Positions 10,469 through 19,990 of a stretch of DNA of 64,000 nt are shown one piece after another (position 1 is the first letter of the stretch; the number at the start of each line of letters is the position of its first letter). The DNA is from Erinaceus europaeus (lineage: Eukaryota > Chordata > Mammalia > Eulipotyphla > Erinaceidae). The notes under the pieces are model-generated. The model was not told the origin of the DNA. It saw only the letters and a program-made list of their open reading frames with translations, and ran no database searches. Both the position numbers and the translations under genes were made by a program. The stretch covers positions 90,455,016 to 90,519,015 of the forward strand of contig NC_080171.1 in the NCBI RefSeq assembly GCF_950295315.1, written 5' to 3'.

Positions 10469-11295
10469 CTCGACGGGCATTTTTTAGCATGGGGGCGGGG
10501 AACTGCCTAGAGTCCCAAAGGCAGCTGGCTGCAGTCAGCGTTTTTTGTCTTGATGGGGGATGTCAGCCATTGGAATTCTGCTTTTTTGAAGAGAACGTGA
10601 CAGCTGCAATTTACTTACTATGAAACAAAACTTGTCATTAGCATAACCATAGTGCAATCTAACGTTTCTAATTGAGAAGGAATTTGAGAGTTTTACATAT
10701 CAACAACGTCTATTTAACCTTTTGTTACACCCATTTAAGATGGAGACATACCCTAGGTGTGCGCAGGTTTTGTTTAGACCAACTTAGTTAAAATATATTG
10801 ATTGTTAATTTTACGTCAGACTTTAAATGTAACTTAATTTTATCTTTATGAGAATTACCTTGAAAACCTTTTTCATTTAACTTTGTCTGGTAAGAATTTA
10901 GCCTTAATGTTATATTCTTAACCTTAAAGTTAATGTTACCAAACTTTAAACACACACATACACAAGGTCTTCAATACACAAGGAGAGAAACTTTTGTTAC
11001 AAAGACATGTCATTTTAAACATGAATTTAGATCTATACTGTCTTAGCCGTTCTTGGCGTGTGTTGTCCAGCGGTGGCCTCTTGGGCAGCTCCACTTCTAG
11101 GAATTGTAGGTTGCGATCTCTGCATGAATCTTTGCGTATTCTAGCTCCTCTGCCTTCAGACCCAAGCTGGAGATCTTGGCCAGGGGGCCCAGATTTGGCA
11201 GGGATTCCAAGGACTCCGGGGGGCTCCGGGATCTGTCCAGACTTTATAGCATGAGGGCGCGTGGCCAGAAGGCGCAGGCCGAGGTGCCCTGGGGT
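10469..11295 (-). other. ERV 3' internal region, non-coding
   Basis: No env frame is seen. Degenerate short repeats centred on 'g(c)cattttttg' / 'gcattttttagc' / 'gcgttttttgtc' occur near 10395, 10480 and 10538. The 10620-11000 part is A/T-rich, and 11040-11290 is G/C-rich with several weak frames. What it encoded, if anything, cannot be told. Confidence 0.5.
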
Positions 11296-11381
11296 GGCCT
11301 GAGGGGGCCATTTTTTGCCTCTGTGGGCAAAACTTTATCAGCTTAAAAAAAAAATTCTTGCCTCTTGGGGGCCGTACTTGC
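11296..11381. repeat. 86-bp direct repeat, copy 2 (at pol breakpoint)
   Basis: This is the second copy of the repeat at 10383-10468, 913 bp away. Pol homology stops exactly at its edge (11382), so this repeat marks the deletion or template-switch junction. Confidence 0.9.
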
Positions 11382-12085
11382 ATTAGGTTTTAAGGGACGA
11401 ATTTGCATTAGAGAAATCTCTGAACCTAGGAAGGATATTGGAGGGATTAGCTGTATCTTCTCAGGGGCTACATTAAGGACACTTTTCTTTAATGCAGGAA
11501 TGAGAAAATCACGTAAGGCATAGAGATCTGTATCTGATTTTCCCCATATTAAAATATCATCTGTATAATGAAAAATATTAAGGCCCTTATGAATATATGG
11601 GACAAGGGCAGATTTAACAGCCTCCTGACAAATTGTAGGACTATTGGCCGTACCCTGGGGCAGCACCACCCATTCAAATCTATCAGCAGGGCTGGCGTTA
11701 TTAATAGATGGAACAGAGAAGGCAAAACGTTTACAATCTCGCGGATGCAAGGGGATAGAGAAAAAACAATCTTGTATATCAATAGCTATGATTGGAATTC
11801 CTGTGGGAATTGCAGAAGCAAGAGGCAAACCCCTTTGGGGGGAGCCCCAGACCTGCATGGTTTTATTTACTGCACGGAGATCTTGAAGGAGGCACCATTT
11901 TCCCGAGCGCTTTTTAATCACAAAGACAGGAGTATTCCATGGGCTTCGAAAATGACGAATGTGTCCTAAGGACAACTGCTCTCGGACGAGCTCTTTTAAA
12001 ATTTTTAGCTTATCCCTAGGTAAAGGCCACTGTTCCACCCAGACAGGCTCATTAGAAAGCCAGCTTAAGCGGGGTGTTTGGCTAC
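11382..12085 (-). pseudogene. pol: ERV pol: reverse transcriptase fragment
   Basis: The longest frame starts at 12038, but the RT homology begins slightly upstream. Fingers and palm motifs are in order: 'SPWNTPVFVIKK', 'LLQDLRAVNK', 'AIDIQDCFFSIPL', 'LPQGTANSPTICQ' and the active site YTDD (11556-11567). Betaretroviral RTs normally have YMDD or YVDD. Homology ends after 'LGSEI' where the 86-bp repeat starts, so the RT thumb/connection, RNase H and integrase are missing. Upstream of it lies protease in the usual pro-pol order. It cannot encode a working polymerase. Confidence 0.92.
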
Positions 12086-12097
12086 GAACAGTGGCAT

Positions 12098-12445
12098 TTA
12101 GTATTGGGGGTGCTGAATAGACCTGGTATCGCGGGAACGAGTTTTACACTCTGCAGAGGCATCTGTGGATATCCTAACATCAAGACATTCCAGAAGATCC
12201 CTGCCCAGTAAGTTGGTGCTAATATTAGCTACCAAAGGGCGGAAGTGTCCGGTAGAACCTTCTGGGTCTTCCCACATGAGCGAGTCTCGTGTGCAAAATG
12301 CTCTGGTCATCCCTCCTATTCCATGTAAACTGGGTCCAGGGATAAGTTCCCAATCTTGGGGAACCTCTTCTTGCCTTAAAATCGTCCTTGCTGCCCCCTT
12401 ATCAATCAAAAATTTAAAAGGAATATTGCCAATCTTTACTGTCAT
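12098..12445 (-). pseudogene. pro: ERV aspartic protease, active-site variant
   Basis: Retroviral protease cleaves Gag and Pol precursors. The frame shows 'KFLIDKGAARTIL', where the conserved triad should be D-T/S-G. Here it is D-K-G (codons near 12389-12405), which should inactivate the enzyme. The flap-side region and the C-terminal 'LLGRDLLE' (G-R-D/N motif) are retained. It lies between NC and RT, as in betaretroviruses, where pro has its own frame. The tail after 'GRDLLE' is degraded. Confidence 0.88.
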
Positions 12446-12509
12446 AGAAGGGTGGCCCTGTTCTAAAACAGGAGTGGTCCAAAAATCTCAGGCCCCGAAT
12501 TTGTACCAT

Positions 12510-13148
12510 TCAGGGGTGAACCATCTTTATGAAATTGGGACCAACAATCTCTCTTCCAATGAACCCCTTATGACATTTTGGACAAACAGTACGTGGTCTC
12601 TGGCTCCCTGACTGAAAGCGGGGTTGCTCTAGCTGGAGGCGTGGTTTCCCTGACTGGAGGCGTGGTCGCAACTTATCAGGACATTGGTTACGCCAATGTC
12701 CTTGGCGACCGCACTGAAAGCAGGCCCCATTTTGCTTACGTGGGGCAACTGCATAGACCTGCGTCATAGCGGGTGCCCCATAATTGCCTGATGTAAGTTC
12801 CTGTGTCGCTAGAATCCAATTATCAGGGTGTAGGTGTTTAAGATTAAGGCATACCTGACGGAATTGTGGTGTCATGCCTTCCCAGACAATAGAGTGCAGG
12901 AGTAGTTTGCGGACGTCAGGATTATAAACCTTTCTCTCTAAGCTTCTCTTCACCCTTGAGATGAAGCTCGCCAATGATTCATCAGAGCCTTGGTGAAAAG
13001 AGTTAATGGGAGCTGACGGATCTACATCAGGTGTGGTCACCCTTTCCCATGCTTGTGTTGCACAGATGCGTACCTGTTCAAAATAACCGGTTGGAAACCT
13101 GGCTTCTGCCTGCTGAGCTCCAGATTCATAAGCTCCTGCTCCAAACAA
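12510..13148 (-). pseudogene. gag: ERV gag: capsid C-terminal part and nucleocapsid
   Basis: Capsid has the major-homology-region-like stretch 'INSFHQGSDESLASFISRVK' at residues ~48-67, followed by the C-terminal domain. Nucleocapsid has one perfect CCHC zinc knuckle, 'CFQCGRQGHWRNQC' (about 12680-12723). A second knuckle begins 'CPKCHKGF' but loses its His/Cys after a frameshift. The frame opens in the middle of capsid, so the ATG at 13148 is not a real start. Upstream capsid sequence continues with breaks to ~13370. Confidence 0.9.
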
Positions 13149-13373
13149 AGCATCAGAATTCCATTCTACCTGTTTGTTACAATTTTCCTGCGATTGCCTA
13201 GAGCACTCGTCACAGAAGCATGCCTGCCACTGAAGATAGAGTGGGTCTGGGAGTGCAGCACCAGCCAGATCTTTCCAGTCTTGTGGTGTATTTAAATGCT
13301 GGTAAAAAACTCCTCAAGATGGACTTGGTCCGTGGAGAATGCATTCCGTCCTCCCTGACTGCTTGTCTGAGTG

Positions 13374-13634
13374 TTAAAACTTTTTAGAGGAATATGGCTG
13401 CCACGGCTGAGGGTTTTGTTTAGAAGGGGCCACGTTTACCGGGAATGTGTGGATTTGGTCTGATGGCGTGGGAGAGGGAGCTACAGAAGTGGAAAGTGCC
13501 GTAGAAACTGCTGTAGTGGCTGCAGGGGAGACTAAACGCATATCTACAGGGATGGAGCTCCCAGAGTGGACTGCACATGGTTTAAAATCCTTAAATGCTG
13601 AAAAAATATCCTTTAGCTCTTGTATCTCATCCAC
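13374..13634 (-). pseudogene. gag: ERV gag: linker before capsid
   Basis: An 86-codon open stretch with a Ser/Thr/Ala/Pro-rich middle ('AATTAVSTALSTSVAPSPT') typical of the variable Gag segment between matrix and capsid. The order on the minus strand (after the repeat region, before capsid) supports this. No catalytic role is known for this part. Confidence 0.65.
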
Positions 13635-13689
13635 TAGATCCCTTAATGGTGACGTATCAGCAGGGGGCAGGGTCAGGGACGAGGAAGCC

Positions 13690-13930
13690 TCAGGCGGAGC
13701 TGAAACTGTGGCGGTAGGGGCCAGGGGGCGGAGCTGAAACCAGGGCGGCAGGGGCCTGGGGTGGGGTCAGGAATGCAGAAGCTGCAGGCGGAGCTGAAAC
13801 CGGGGAGGCAGGGGCAGGGGGGGGTTCAGGGTCGCAGAAACCTCAGTTGGAGCTGAAACCGGGGAGGCAGGGGCCGGGGGCAGGTTCAGGGACGCAGAAA
13901 CCTCAGGTGGAGCTGAAACCGGGGTGGAAG
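13690..13930 (-). repeat. ~60-bp tandem repeat inside gag
   Basis: The marker 'gagctgaaac' recurs at 13697, 13731, 13791, 13850 and 13910, giving spacings 34, 60, 59 and 60. It encodes a Pro/Ala/Ser/Val-rich repeat (for example 'PVSAP.EVSA.LN'). The 59- and 34-bp units shift the frame. Confidence 0.9.
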
Positions 13931-14234
13931 GGGGCGGGGTCAGAGGAGGAGCGTCTAAACACGTGTGCGTGTCTATGGGAACGGAATTCTTGGGTTTAGC
14001 CGCTGATTGCTTAGGACGTCTAAGTCTTAAGCACATGTGATTTAACTCTCGTACCTCAGCCTCAAGGTCACTTATCTTTATGGCATACCACGTTTTACAT
14101 ATCTTGAAAGTGGCGACCACAGTTAAAAAAATCCAAGGGGTAGCGAAAATTAAACCGTTTATGACAGCGCGAATCTGTCCTAGGTCAAGAGATAATGACT
14201 GGGACACCTCCTCATAAAACGAGAAATTTCCCAT
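13767..14234 (-). pseudogene. gag: ERV gag N-terminus with myristoylation signal and hydrophobic segment
   Basis: The longest frame opens at 14276, but the second ATG at 14234 is the likely start. It has a near-perfect Kozak context (ccaccATGg) and encodes 'MGNFSFYEEV', a possible N-myristoylation signal. A hydrophobic stretch follows ('LIFATPWIFLTVVATF', residues ~24-40), then a short charged coiled coil ('ISDLEAEVRELN'). A membrane segment so close to the N-terminus recalls ER-targeted IAP-type Gag rather than a plain matrix domain (inference). The C-terminal part consists of the Pro-rich tandem repeats, and the frame is lost in them. Confidence 0.85.
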
Positions 14235-14329
14235 GGTGGAGGGAAACGCAGAGCCACAGAAGTGGGCGGATGCCACTTACCTGTGTCTGGGCGGTTTCGG
14301 AGACCTCAGGCCGGGCATGGTGTGGGTAC

Positions 14330-14347
14330 GGAACACGATGGGTGCCA
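14330..14347 (-). promoter_or_regulatory. ERV primer binding site (tRNA-Lys-like)
   Basis: The minus-strand read TGGCACCCATCGTGTTCC begins 2 nt after the LTR end. It resembles the Lys-type PBS (TGGCGCCCAACGTGGGGC) with several changes, which fits a class II ERV. Confidence 0.8.
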
Positions 14348-14349
14348 GA

Positions 14350-14741
14350 TGTTGTTGAGGTGGTCTGGTGTCAGGAGAAGAGAGCGGACGTCCAGAGCAA
14401 AGGGGTACACAAATCTTTATTATAGGATGGGGGGGTTTGGTTCAGACCACGTGGAGCCAGCCGGCAATGGCCATCCCCACTACCTGACCACGTGGGGAGA
14501 GCAGGGAGCGAGACCTCAGAGAGGGAGAGCTGAGAGCCCAGAGAGGGGGGGTGAGGGGGCTTTTTATTGGGCAACAACCACGGGTGACGTGTAGGGCCAG
14601 GATTGGTTGAAGGGGGCAATGCTAGGGTTTCGCGCCGCGTAGTAAAACCTGGGGGCGGAGACTGCATCAGAATAACTCCTCAGCAACACCTGCTGTGGTA
14701 CCGCCCAACTCCCTGTACTTCTAGTTCTTAAGAATAAGACA
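14350..14741 (-). repeat. ERV 5' LTR (type 2)
   Basis: On the minus strand it runs from TGTCTTATTC (14741) to CTCAACAACA (14350), 392 bp. A TATA-like AATAAAAAG lies near 14562-14568 and a poly-A signal AATAAA at 14416-14421. It is G/C-richer than its surroundings. It does not match the LTR at 9950-10229. Confidence 0.87.
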
Positions 14742-14956
14742 TTCAAAGCTTAAAGACCAATGTCATCATCATGCATGGATATTATTTATGGTGTCTATTG
14801 TTTTTTAAAGTTTATTAAGAGTAGAAATTATTATTCTAAATATTTAAATAACATTTATAGTTACTTATAAAGTTACTTTGAATTTTCATTCCTGAATCTT
14901 GGTATCCTCTTTCAAAAAGTAAAAATACCACCCAAGATAAAAATACTACTCATCAC

Positions 14957-15062
14957 ACTGGAGAGATAGTGCAGTGTTGTGTACCAAGTTTCATGTGTGA
15001 GGCCTAGAGGTCTCATATTCAATCCTTGGCAACACAATAAACAAGAGCCAAAAACATATTTA
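14957..15062 (+). repeat. SINE, family C (sense, partial)
   Basis: 'ctggagagatagtgcagtg', 'gaggcctagaggtctc', then 'ttcaatccttggcaacac' and an A-rich end. Same layout as 6507-6690. Confidence 0.55.
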
Positions 15063-15063
15063 A

Positions 15064-15262
15064 TAAAAATATATTATTGGATACAGACTGAGAGAAACTG
15101 AGCAGGGAGAAGGAGATAGAGAAGGAGACATATAGAGAGACACCTGCAGACCTGCCTCACCATTCACGTAGCTTTCTCCCTGCCTGTGGAGACCAGGAGC
15201 TTGAACCTGGGCCCTTGTGCACTGTAATATGTATGCTTAACCAAGTGTGCCACTGTTAGCCT
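15064..15262 (-). repeat. tRNA-derived SINE, family B (antisense)
   Basis: 'gagacacctgcagacctgcc', 'cttgaacctgggccc', 'gcactgtaatatgtatgc' and 'aaccaagtgtgccac' reading as the reversed family B SINE. Confidence 0.85.
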
Positions 15263-15289
15263 CCAAGATAGATTTATTTAAAAAATACC

Positions 15290-15638
15290 AACTGACAGGG
15301 GGCCTGGCGGTAGCGAAGCAGGTTGGACGCACGTGGTGCAAAATGCAAGGACTGGCAGAAAGATCCTGGTTGAGCCCTTGGCTACCCACCTGCAGGGCAG
15401 TTGCTTCACAGGCTGTGAGGCAGGTCTGCAGGTGTCTTCCTTTCCGTGCCTCTGTCTTCCCCTCCTCTCTCAATTTTTCTCTGTCCTGTCCAAAAATGAC
15501 GACAATAACAGTAGTAACAACAACACCAATAAACAACAAGGGCAACAGAAATGGAAAAAAATGGCCTTTAGGAGCAGTGGATTTATAGGGCAGGCACTGA
15601 GCCCCAGCAATAACCCTGGAGGCAAAAAAAAAAAAAAT
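15290..15638 (+). repeat. ERI-like SINE, family A, long-tail form (sense)
   Basis: A tRNA-like head with box A 'tagcgaagcaggttgg' and a weakened box B 'ggttgagccc', then 'cacctgcagggcagttgc', C/T-rich body, CAA-rich linker, long-tail segment 'ggagcagtggattta' to 'ccctggaggc', and poly-A. Confidence 0.92.
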
Positions 15639-15659
15639 CTATCATAAGATTCCCACAAA

Positions 15660-16560
15660 AGCATATGTTCAAACAGATGCATAAACCAGGTAAAAATATA
15701 TACCTGAAAGCAGAAGTACACAAAATCTGCAGAGAGTACCCCCCCCAACACTTCATCTGCACTATTCCAGCCTTTAGGTTCATGATTGTTGAACAATTTG
15801 TTTGGCTTTGTATGTTAACTCTCTTTTCAGCCACCAGGTTCCAGATGCCAGCATGATGCCAACCAGACTTACCTGGACTGATGACCCCACCAAAGTGTCC
15901 TGGAGCTTTGCTTCCCCAGACCTCCACCCTACTAGGGAAAGAGAGAGGCAGACTGGATTGACCACTCAATGCCCATGTTAAGCAGGGAATCAATTACAGA
16001 AGCCAGACCTTCCACCTTCTGCAACCCACAACAACCTTGGGTCCATACTCCCAGAGAGATAGAAAATGGGAAAGCTATCAGAAGGGGGGATGGGATATGG
16101 AGACCAGGTGGTGGGAACTGTGTGGGGTACCCTCCTTTTTTTTTTTCCTCCTCCAGGGTTATTGCTGGGCTCGGTGCCTGCACCATGAATCCACCACTCC
16201 TGGAGGCCATTTTATTTTTGCCCCCTTTTGTTGCCCTTGTTGTAGCTTCGTTGTGGTTATTATTATTGCTCTTGTTGATGCAATTTGTTGTTGGATAGGA
16301 CAGAGAAAAATGGAGAGAGGAGGGGAAGACAGAGAAGGGGAGAGAAAGGTAGACACCTGCAGACCTGCTTCACTGCCTGTGAAGCAACTCCCCTGCAGGT
16401 GGGGAGCCGGGGGCTCGAACCGGGATCCTTACGCCAGTCCCTGCGCTTTGCGCCACATGCGCTTAACCCACTGTGCCACCGCCCGACCCCCTGTGGGGTA
16501 CCCTCCTATCCTATGGTTTTGTTAATGTCTCCTTTCTTAAATAAATAAATTAATGAAAAA
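15660..16560 (+). mobile_element. L1 3' end (sense), split by a SINE
   Basis: A 5'-truncated L1 made only of 3'UTR: 'accccccccaacacttcatc', 'gccaccaggttccagatgcc', 'agggaaagagagaggcag', 'cttgggtccatactccc', then (after the SINE) 'tcctatggttttgttaatg' and the AATAAA-rich end at 16540-16560. Confidence 0.9.
16137..16491 (-). repeat. ERI-like SINE, family A, long-tail form (antisense), with exact TSD
   Basis: Flanked by identical 16-bp copies of tgtggggtaccctcct at 16121-16136 and 16492-16507, which prove insertion into the L1 3'UTR. It has an intact box B (reverse of ggttcgagccc near 16417) and a full long tail. It is among the least diverged copies in the window. Confidence 0.96.
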
Positions 16561-16769
16561 AAGATTCCTACAAAAGTCAAGAAGTAATATTTGACAAAAT
16601 CACATTAGAAATACCACACTGATAATATTTACTATCAATCTTCTCTATTTCGAGTGTTCCCTAACATTGGGAAATTGTGCAGATGTGGTTGAACATTGGC
16701 AGGGCCCACAACCACTATATTTCCATGTAAGTATTATTTACAGATCCCCATCATGTTATCCCCTCAGGG

Positions 16770-17155
16770 TATTGCTAATTCAGTTAAAGCCATTGCAACA
16801 GTTGCTAAGGATGCTTCCACCTTCCCAACATGCCTTTTGCCTCTCTCCACCCCCTTTCTTAGCCAAACGATCCCAACTTGCCACTTCCAGAATTCTCCTA
16901 TAAAAGTTGCTCCTGTTTGTTCTCTTTCTCTCTTTCCCCTTCTTTTTCCCTCTCTCTTTCTCTTTCTCTTCCATGTCCTGACCTGGAAAAGGGCTGGTGG
17001 GCATAGCAGGAGGTGGCCATTTTGCTAGCTCCAGGTGGCCTAAACCTCCTGTGCTCACATACAACTCTGGGGCGTCCACATGAATAAAGATTTGTGTTCC
17101 TCTTCTGCCACGTCTCTAGTCTCTTCCTTCTCCTGCAACGCAACCAGACAACCTA
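16770..17155 (+). repeat. Solo ERV LTR
   Basis: 'gcaacagttgctaaggatgc', a pyrimidine-rich U3-like part, 'cctataaaagttgctcc' (TATA box at ~16899), 'ggtggccattttgctagc', then poly-A signal in 'tgaataaagatttgtgttcc' and an end near 'accagaca'. It shares the first phrase and the poly-A block with 47790-48145. Confidence 0.75.
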
Positions 17156-17159
17156 AGGC

Positions 17160-17740
17160 AGGAACTCTCTTTTCCTATTTTTCTTACAGATAAGTTATCC
17201 ATGCTTGTGTTTCTAACAGTAGTTGATATGTAAGCTAAATGTCATCTCCTCTCCATTTACATTCTTATGTAAGGTGAGATACTATGGGACATAGAATCTA
17301 AAAACCTTTCTCTGAGAAATGGCTCCTTCTTTATCTACTGTTAAGTGTCCCTAAACCAACTTTACTCTATGTGATCATATTATGTGGGAATGGGAATGTT
17401 ATAGATAATTTGATAGATCTTTCCAGCACAAAGATGCATTGTGTTGAGCTATCCTATGGAGGCTACAAAGATAAAATTCCACTCTTTAAAACACACACAG
17501 TTTGAACAGCCATCAGAAAGTAGAATAGCTTCTTTCTCTGAAAATACAACTCCAAGTTAACCTTTGTCTCCTCTTTCATTGCAGCCCACCCTTATCTTCT
17601 TTGTTTGTAAATGAACCAGGCAATCATTCTGTCCTGACTCAACAGCACCCTCCATTTGTTATTGTAGATTCACAGAGTTAAGGTTTTCCAAGAATAGACC
17701 TGTGGTTGATGAAAAATACTATACCAGTAGGGTTCTTGAA
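17160..17740. other. No gene or clear repeat
   Basis: Ordinary AT-rich DNA, no supported feature. Confidence 0.55.
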
Positions 17741-17749
17741 TCCACCTCT

Positions 17750-18305
17750 GTATTATATTTTAGGCTCAGGAAAAAAAAAACACTAGTATAGCCACAGGCC
17801 CATTGGAATATAACTAAAATAAACCTACTAGCTATCTACAAAATGGAGACCCTCCAACTCTTCATCTGCACTACTCCAGCCTTCAAGTTCATGACTGTTC
17901 AACAATTTGTTTGGCTTTATATGTTAACTCTCTTTTCAGCCACCAGGTTCCAGATGCTAGAATGATAATAAATAGACTTCCCTGGACAGACAACCCCACC
18001 AATGTGTCCTGAAGCTCTGATTCCCCAGAACCCCACCCACTAGGGAAATAGAGAGGCAGGCTGAGAGTATGGATCAACCTTTCAATGCCCATGTTCAGTG
18101 AGGAAGCAATTACAGAAGCCAGGCCTTCCACATTCTGCATCCCACAATGACCTTGGGTCCATACTCCCAGAGGGTTAAAGAATGGGAAAGTTATAAAGGG
18201 AGGGATGGGATAAAGAGTACTGGTGTTGGGAATTGTGTGGAATTGTACCCATCTCATCTTATGGTTTTGTCAGTGTTTCCTTTTTATAAATAAAATAAAA
18301 TAAAA
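17750..18305 (+). mobile_element. L1 3' end (sense)
   Basis: 3'UTR only: 'gccacaggcccattgg', 'ctacaaaatggagaccc', 'gccaccaggttccagatgc', 'cttgggtccatactccc', 'ttatggttttgtcagtg', ending in (aataa)n at 18285-18311. Confidence 0.9.
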
Positions 18306-19334
18306 TAAAATCAACACACTGGCAGTGCTCATACAAGCATGTGATAAGTGTTTCAGTTTTCAGTGTTTATTTGGTTTGAGTGTCCAACTATGTAGGTTCA
18401 CATTCTGGTACAATCATTTAGTTACAATTGGCATTGGCTTAGTTGATGATGCCTGTGCTTTCATATTTACCAAGTTGGTAAATAATAGTAGGATTGTTGT
18501 AAGAATCGTTTGTGTTACTAATACTTCCAGATTCTTTGTTCTGTTGCCTGCACATTTACTGCTCTAATAAATGTTAACTACAATTGTTGCTCTTCAGTGG
18601 ATCTCCTCCTTCTCTCCCCAAAGAAGGACTCACAGCTCATTTAAAATTTCACCATCACAAAAGAACAGTGCATAATGTGTAAACTAAGTCCAATCAGCAG
18701 AAAAGTAGATAAAAAGTGGTGTGGTATAAAACTACCCAAAAGAAATTCAAAGAAAACTACTCTATGAATCCAGATAATTATACAAGAAGTAGACAGCTGT
18801 CCCAAGTGGAACCTTTCTTCTCCAGGAATTTACTGTCTTCTCCAGGAATCCTGGCTGAACGAAAGTCTTTAGTGAGTCTTATCCAGGCTTGAAATAGTTG
18901 CATTTTCCTGAACCAATCATTACAACACTCTGAGCCCCAAACCATAAAATTAGGAGATTGAACTAGATTGTTCTCAGTGATCACCTCCACTCCAACACTC
19001 TGTAATCCCTTGCTTAGTGCTCTGTTGTGCAGTGATACAATATGGAAATTGCCAGTGCAGGTAAGTGAAACCTCGACATGAACTGAGCAGATAGCTGGTG
19101 ATTACACAATGGGAAATGTTGAGAAAATAACCTTATGAAGTGGAAAGTATTGGATTGTCTGATTATGACTTACTCTCCAATATAAAGATATTACCATGCT
19201 TGGCTGCTCGAGGGTGAAAATGTGGTAATGTGTTAAAATGCTAATGAAATTGGAATCCTATAATAGATGTTTAGAACAGCTTAGGTTACCAAGACATGGG
19301 AAGTTAGAGAGTATACCTCATAAATCTTGATGAT
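18306..19334. other. Mostly unique; MIR3/CORE-SINE-like end at 18940-19016
   Basis: No gene. 'attaggagattgaactag' and 'acactctgtaatccc' resemble the shared 3' segment of ancient CORE-SINEs ('ggattggactagatg', 'cattctatgattc'). Confidence 0.4.
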
Positions 19335-19990
19335 AAGGTCAAACTCCTTAGAACATTCAAAGATTCAAGGCTCATTGCAGTCTGATTTCAGCTTACCTTT
19401 TAAACTCAGTCTCTTCCTATACATTTTCATGTGCCCTGTGCTCAATTCATAAATGGGCCATTTGACATTCTCCACATACAGCAGGCTCCTCTGTTTCATA
19501 TACACACAAATTCTGTTGCTTCCATCTCCATAGTTCATCCCACTGTTACGTAGTCCAGATCACCATCTATCACCACATAAGATTAGTCAAAGGATTTATT
19601 GACTGTTCTACTTTCTTTGTATGTTTGTTCTCTCTTACACATTGTCCTTATATCTGCCAGAGTAGTTTTCTTAACTGTGTAGCCAGTCATGCCTTTCTTG
19701 CTTTAAATTCTTTTGTTGACAAGTTAAAATTTAAAATCTTTAATATGTGTTGCAAGATCTTTTATGCACTGTCAGTCAGCTACTGTTCCCAGGTCATCCT
19801 GTATCATCTGCTTCCTTGCATGGCATATTCTAACCTTGCTACCAGAACTTCTATCCCCAGACATGATCATATCTCTCTTATCCCTGGACCTCCACATGAG
19901 GACCCATCTTCATACAATCTCATTCTTACCATCATTGAACTGTTTTAATTCTCTAATGGGAGGCCTTCCCTCATTACTAAGATCAGATTA
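19335..19990. repeat. Ancient L2-like LINE relic
   Basis: 'aaactccttagaacattcaa', 'tgcagtctgatttcagc', 'gtgccctgtgctcaattc', and again 'ctgccagagtagttttc' to 'tctatccccagac' follow the L2 3' region (for example 'ctccttagcatggcattcaa', 'atctggcccc'), strongly diverged. Confidence 0.45.

Larger units (their letters stand above)
9950..14741 (-). mobile_element. Class II (betaretrovirus/IAP-like) endogenous retrovirus, defective, with unlike LTRs
   Basis: Reading on the minus strand from 14741: LTR, Lys-type primer binding site, gag, protease, RT, then a non-coding 3' region, polypurine tract and a second LTR. RNase H, integrase and env are not recognisable. The two LTRs share only TGTT...ACA-type ends and general layout. 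No matching 6-bp target duplication is seen (ggcca|t at the left edge, ttcaaa at the right). Gag and pol carry frameshifts and active-site changes, so this is a dead, probably recombinant provirus. Confidence 0.88.

Noticed and set aside
11568..11969. Plus-strand 133-codon frame opposite the ERV RT
   Set aside because: It is the mirror of the pol reading frame; all protein similarity is on the minus strand.
14195..14594. Plus-strand frames over the ERV LTR/gag start
   Set aside because: They lie opposite gag, PBS and LTR and have no recognisable protein features.
16037..16525. 162-codon plus-strand frame
   Set aside because: It is made of L1 3'UTR joined to an antisense SINE; composition is repeat-derived, with no start context or domain.
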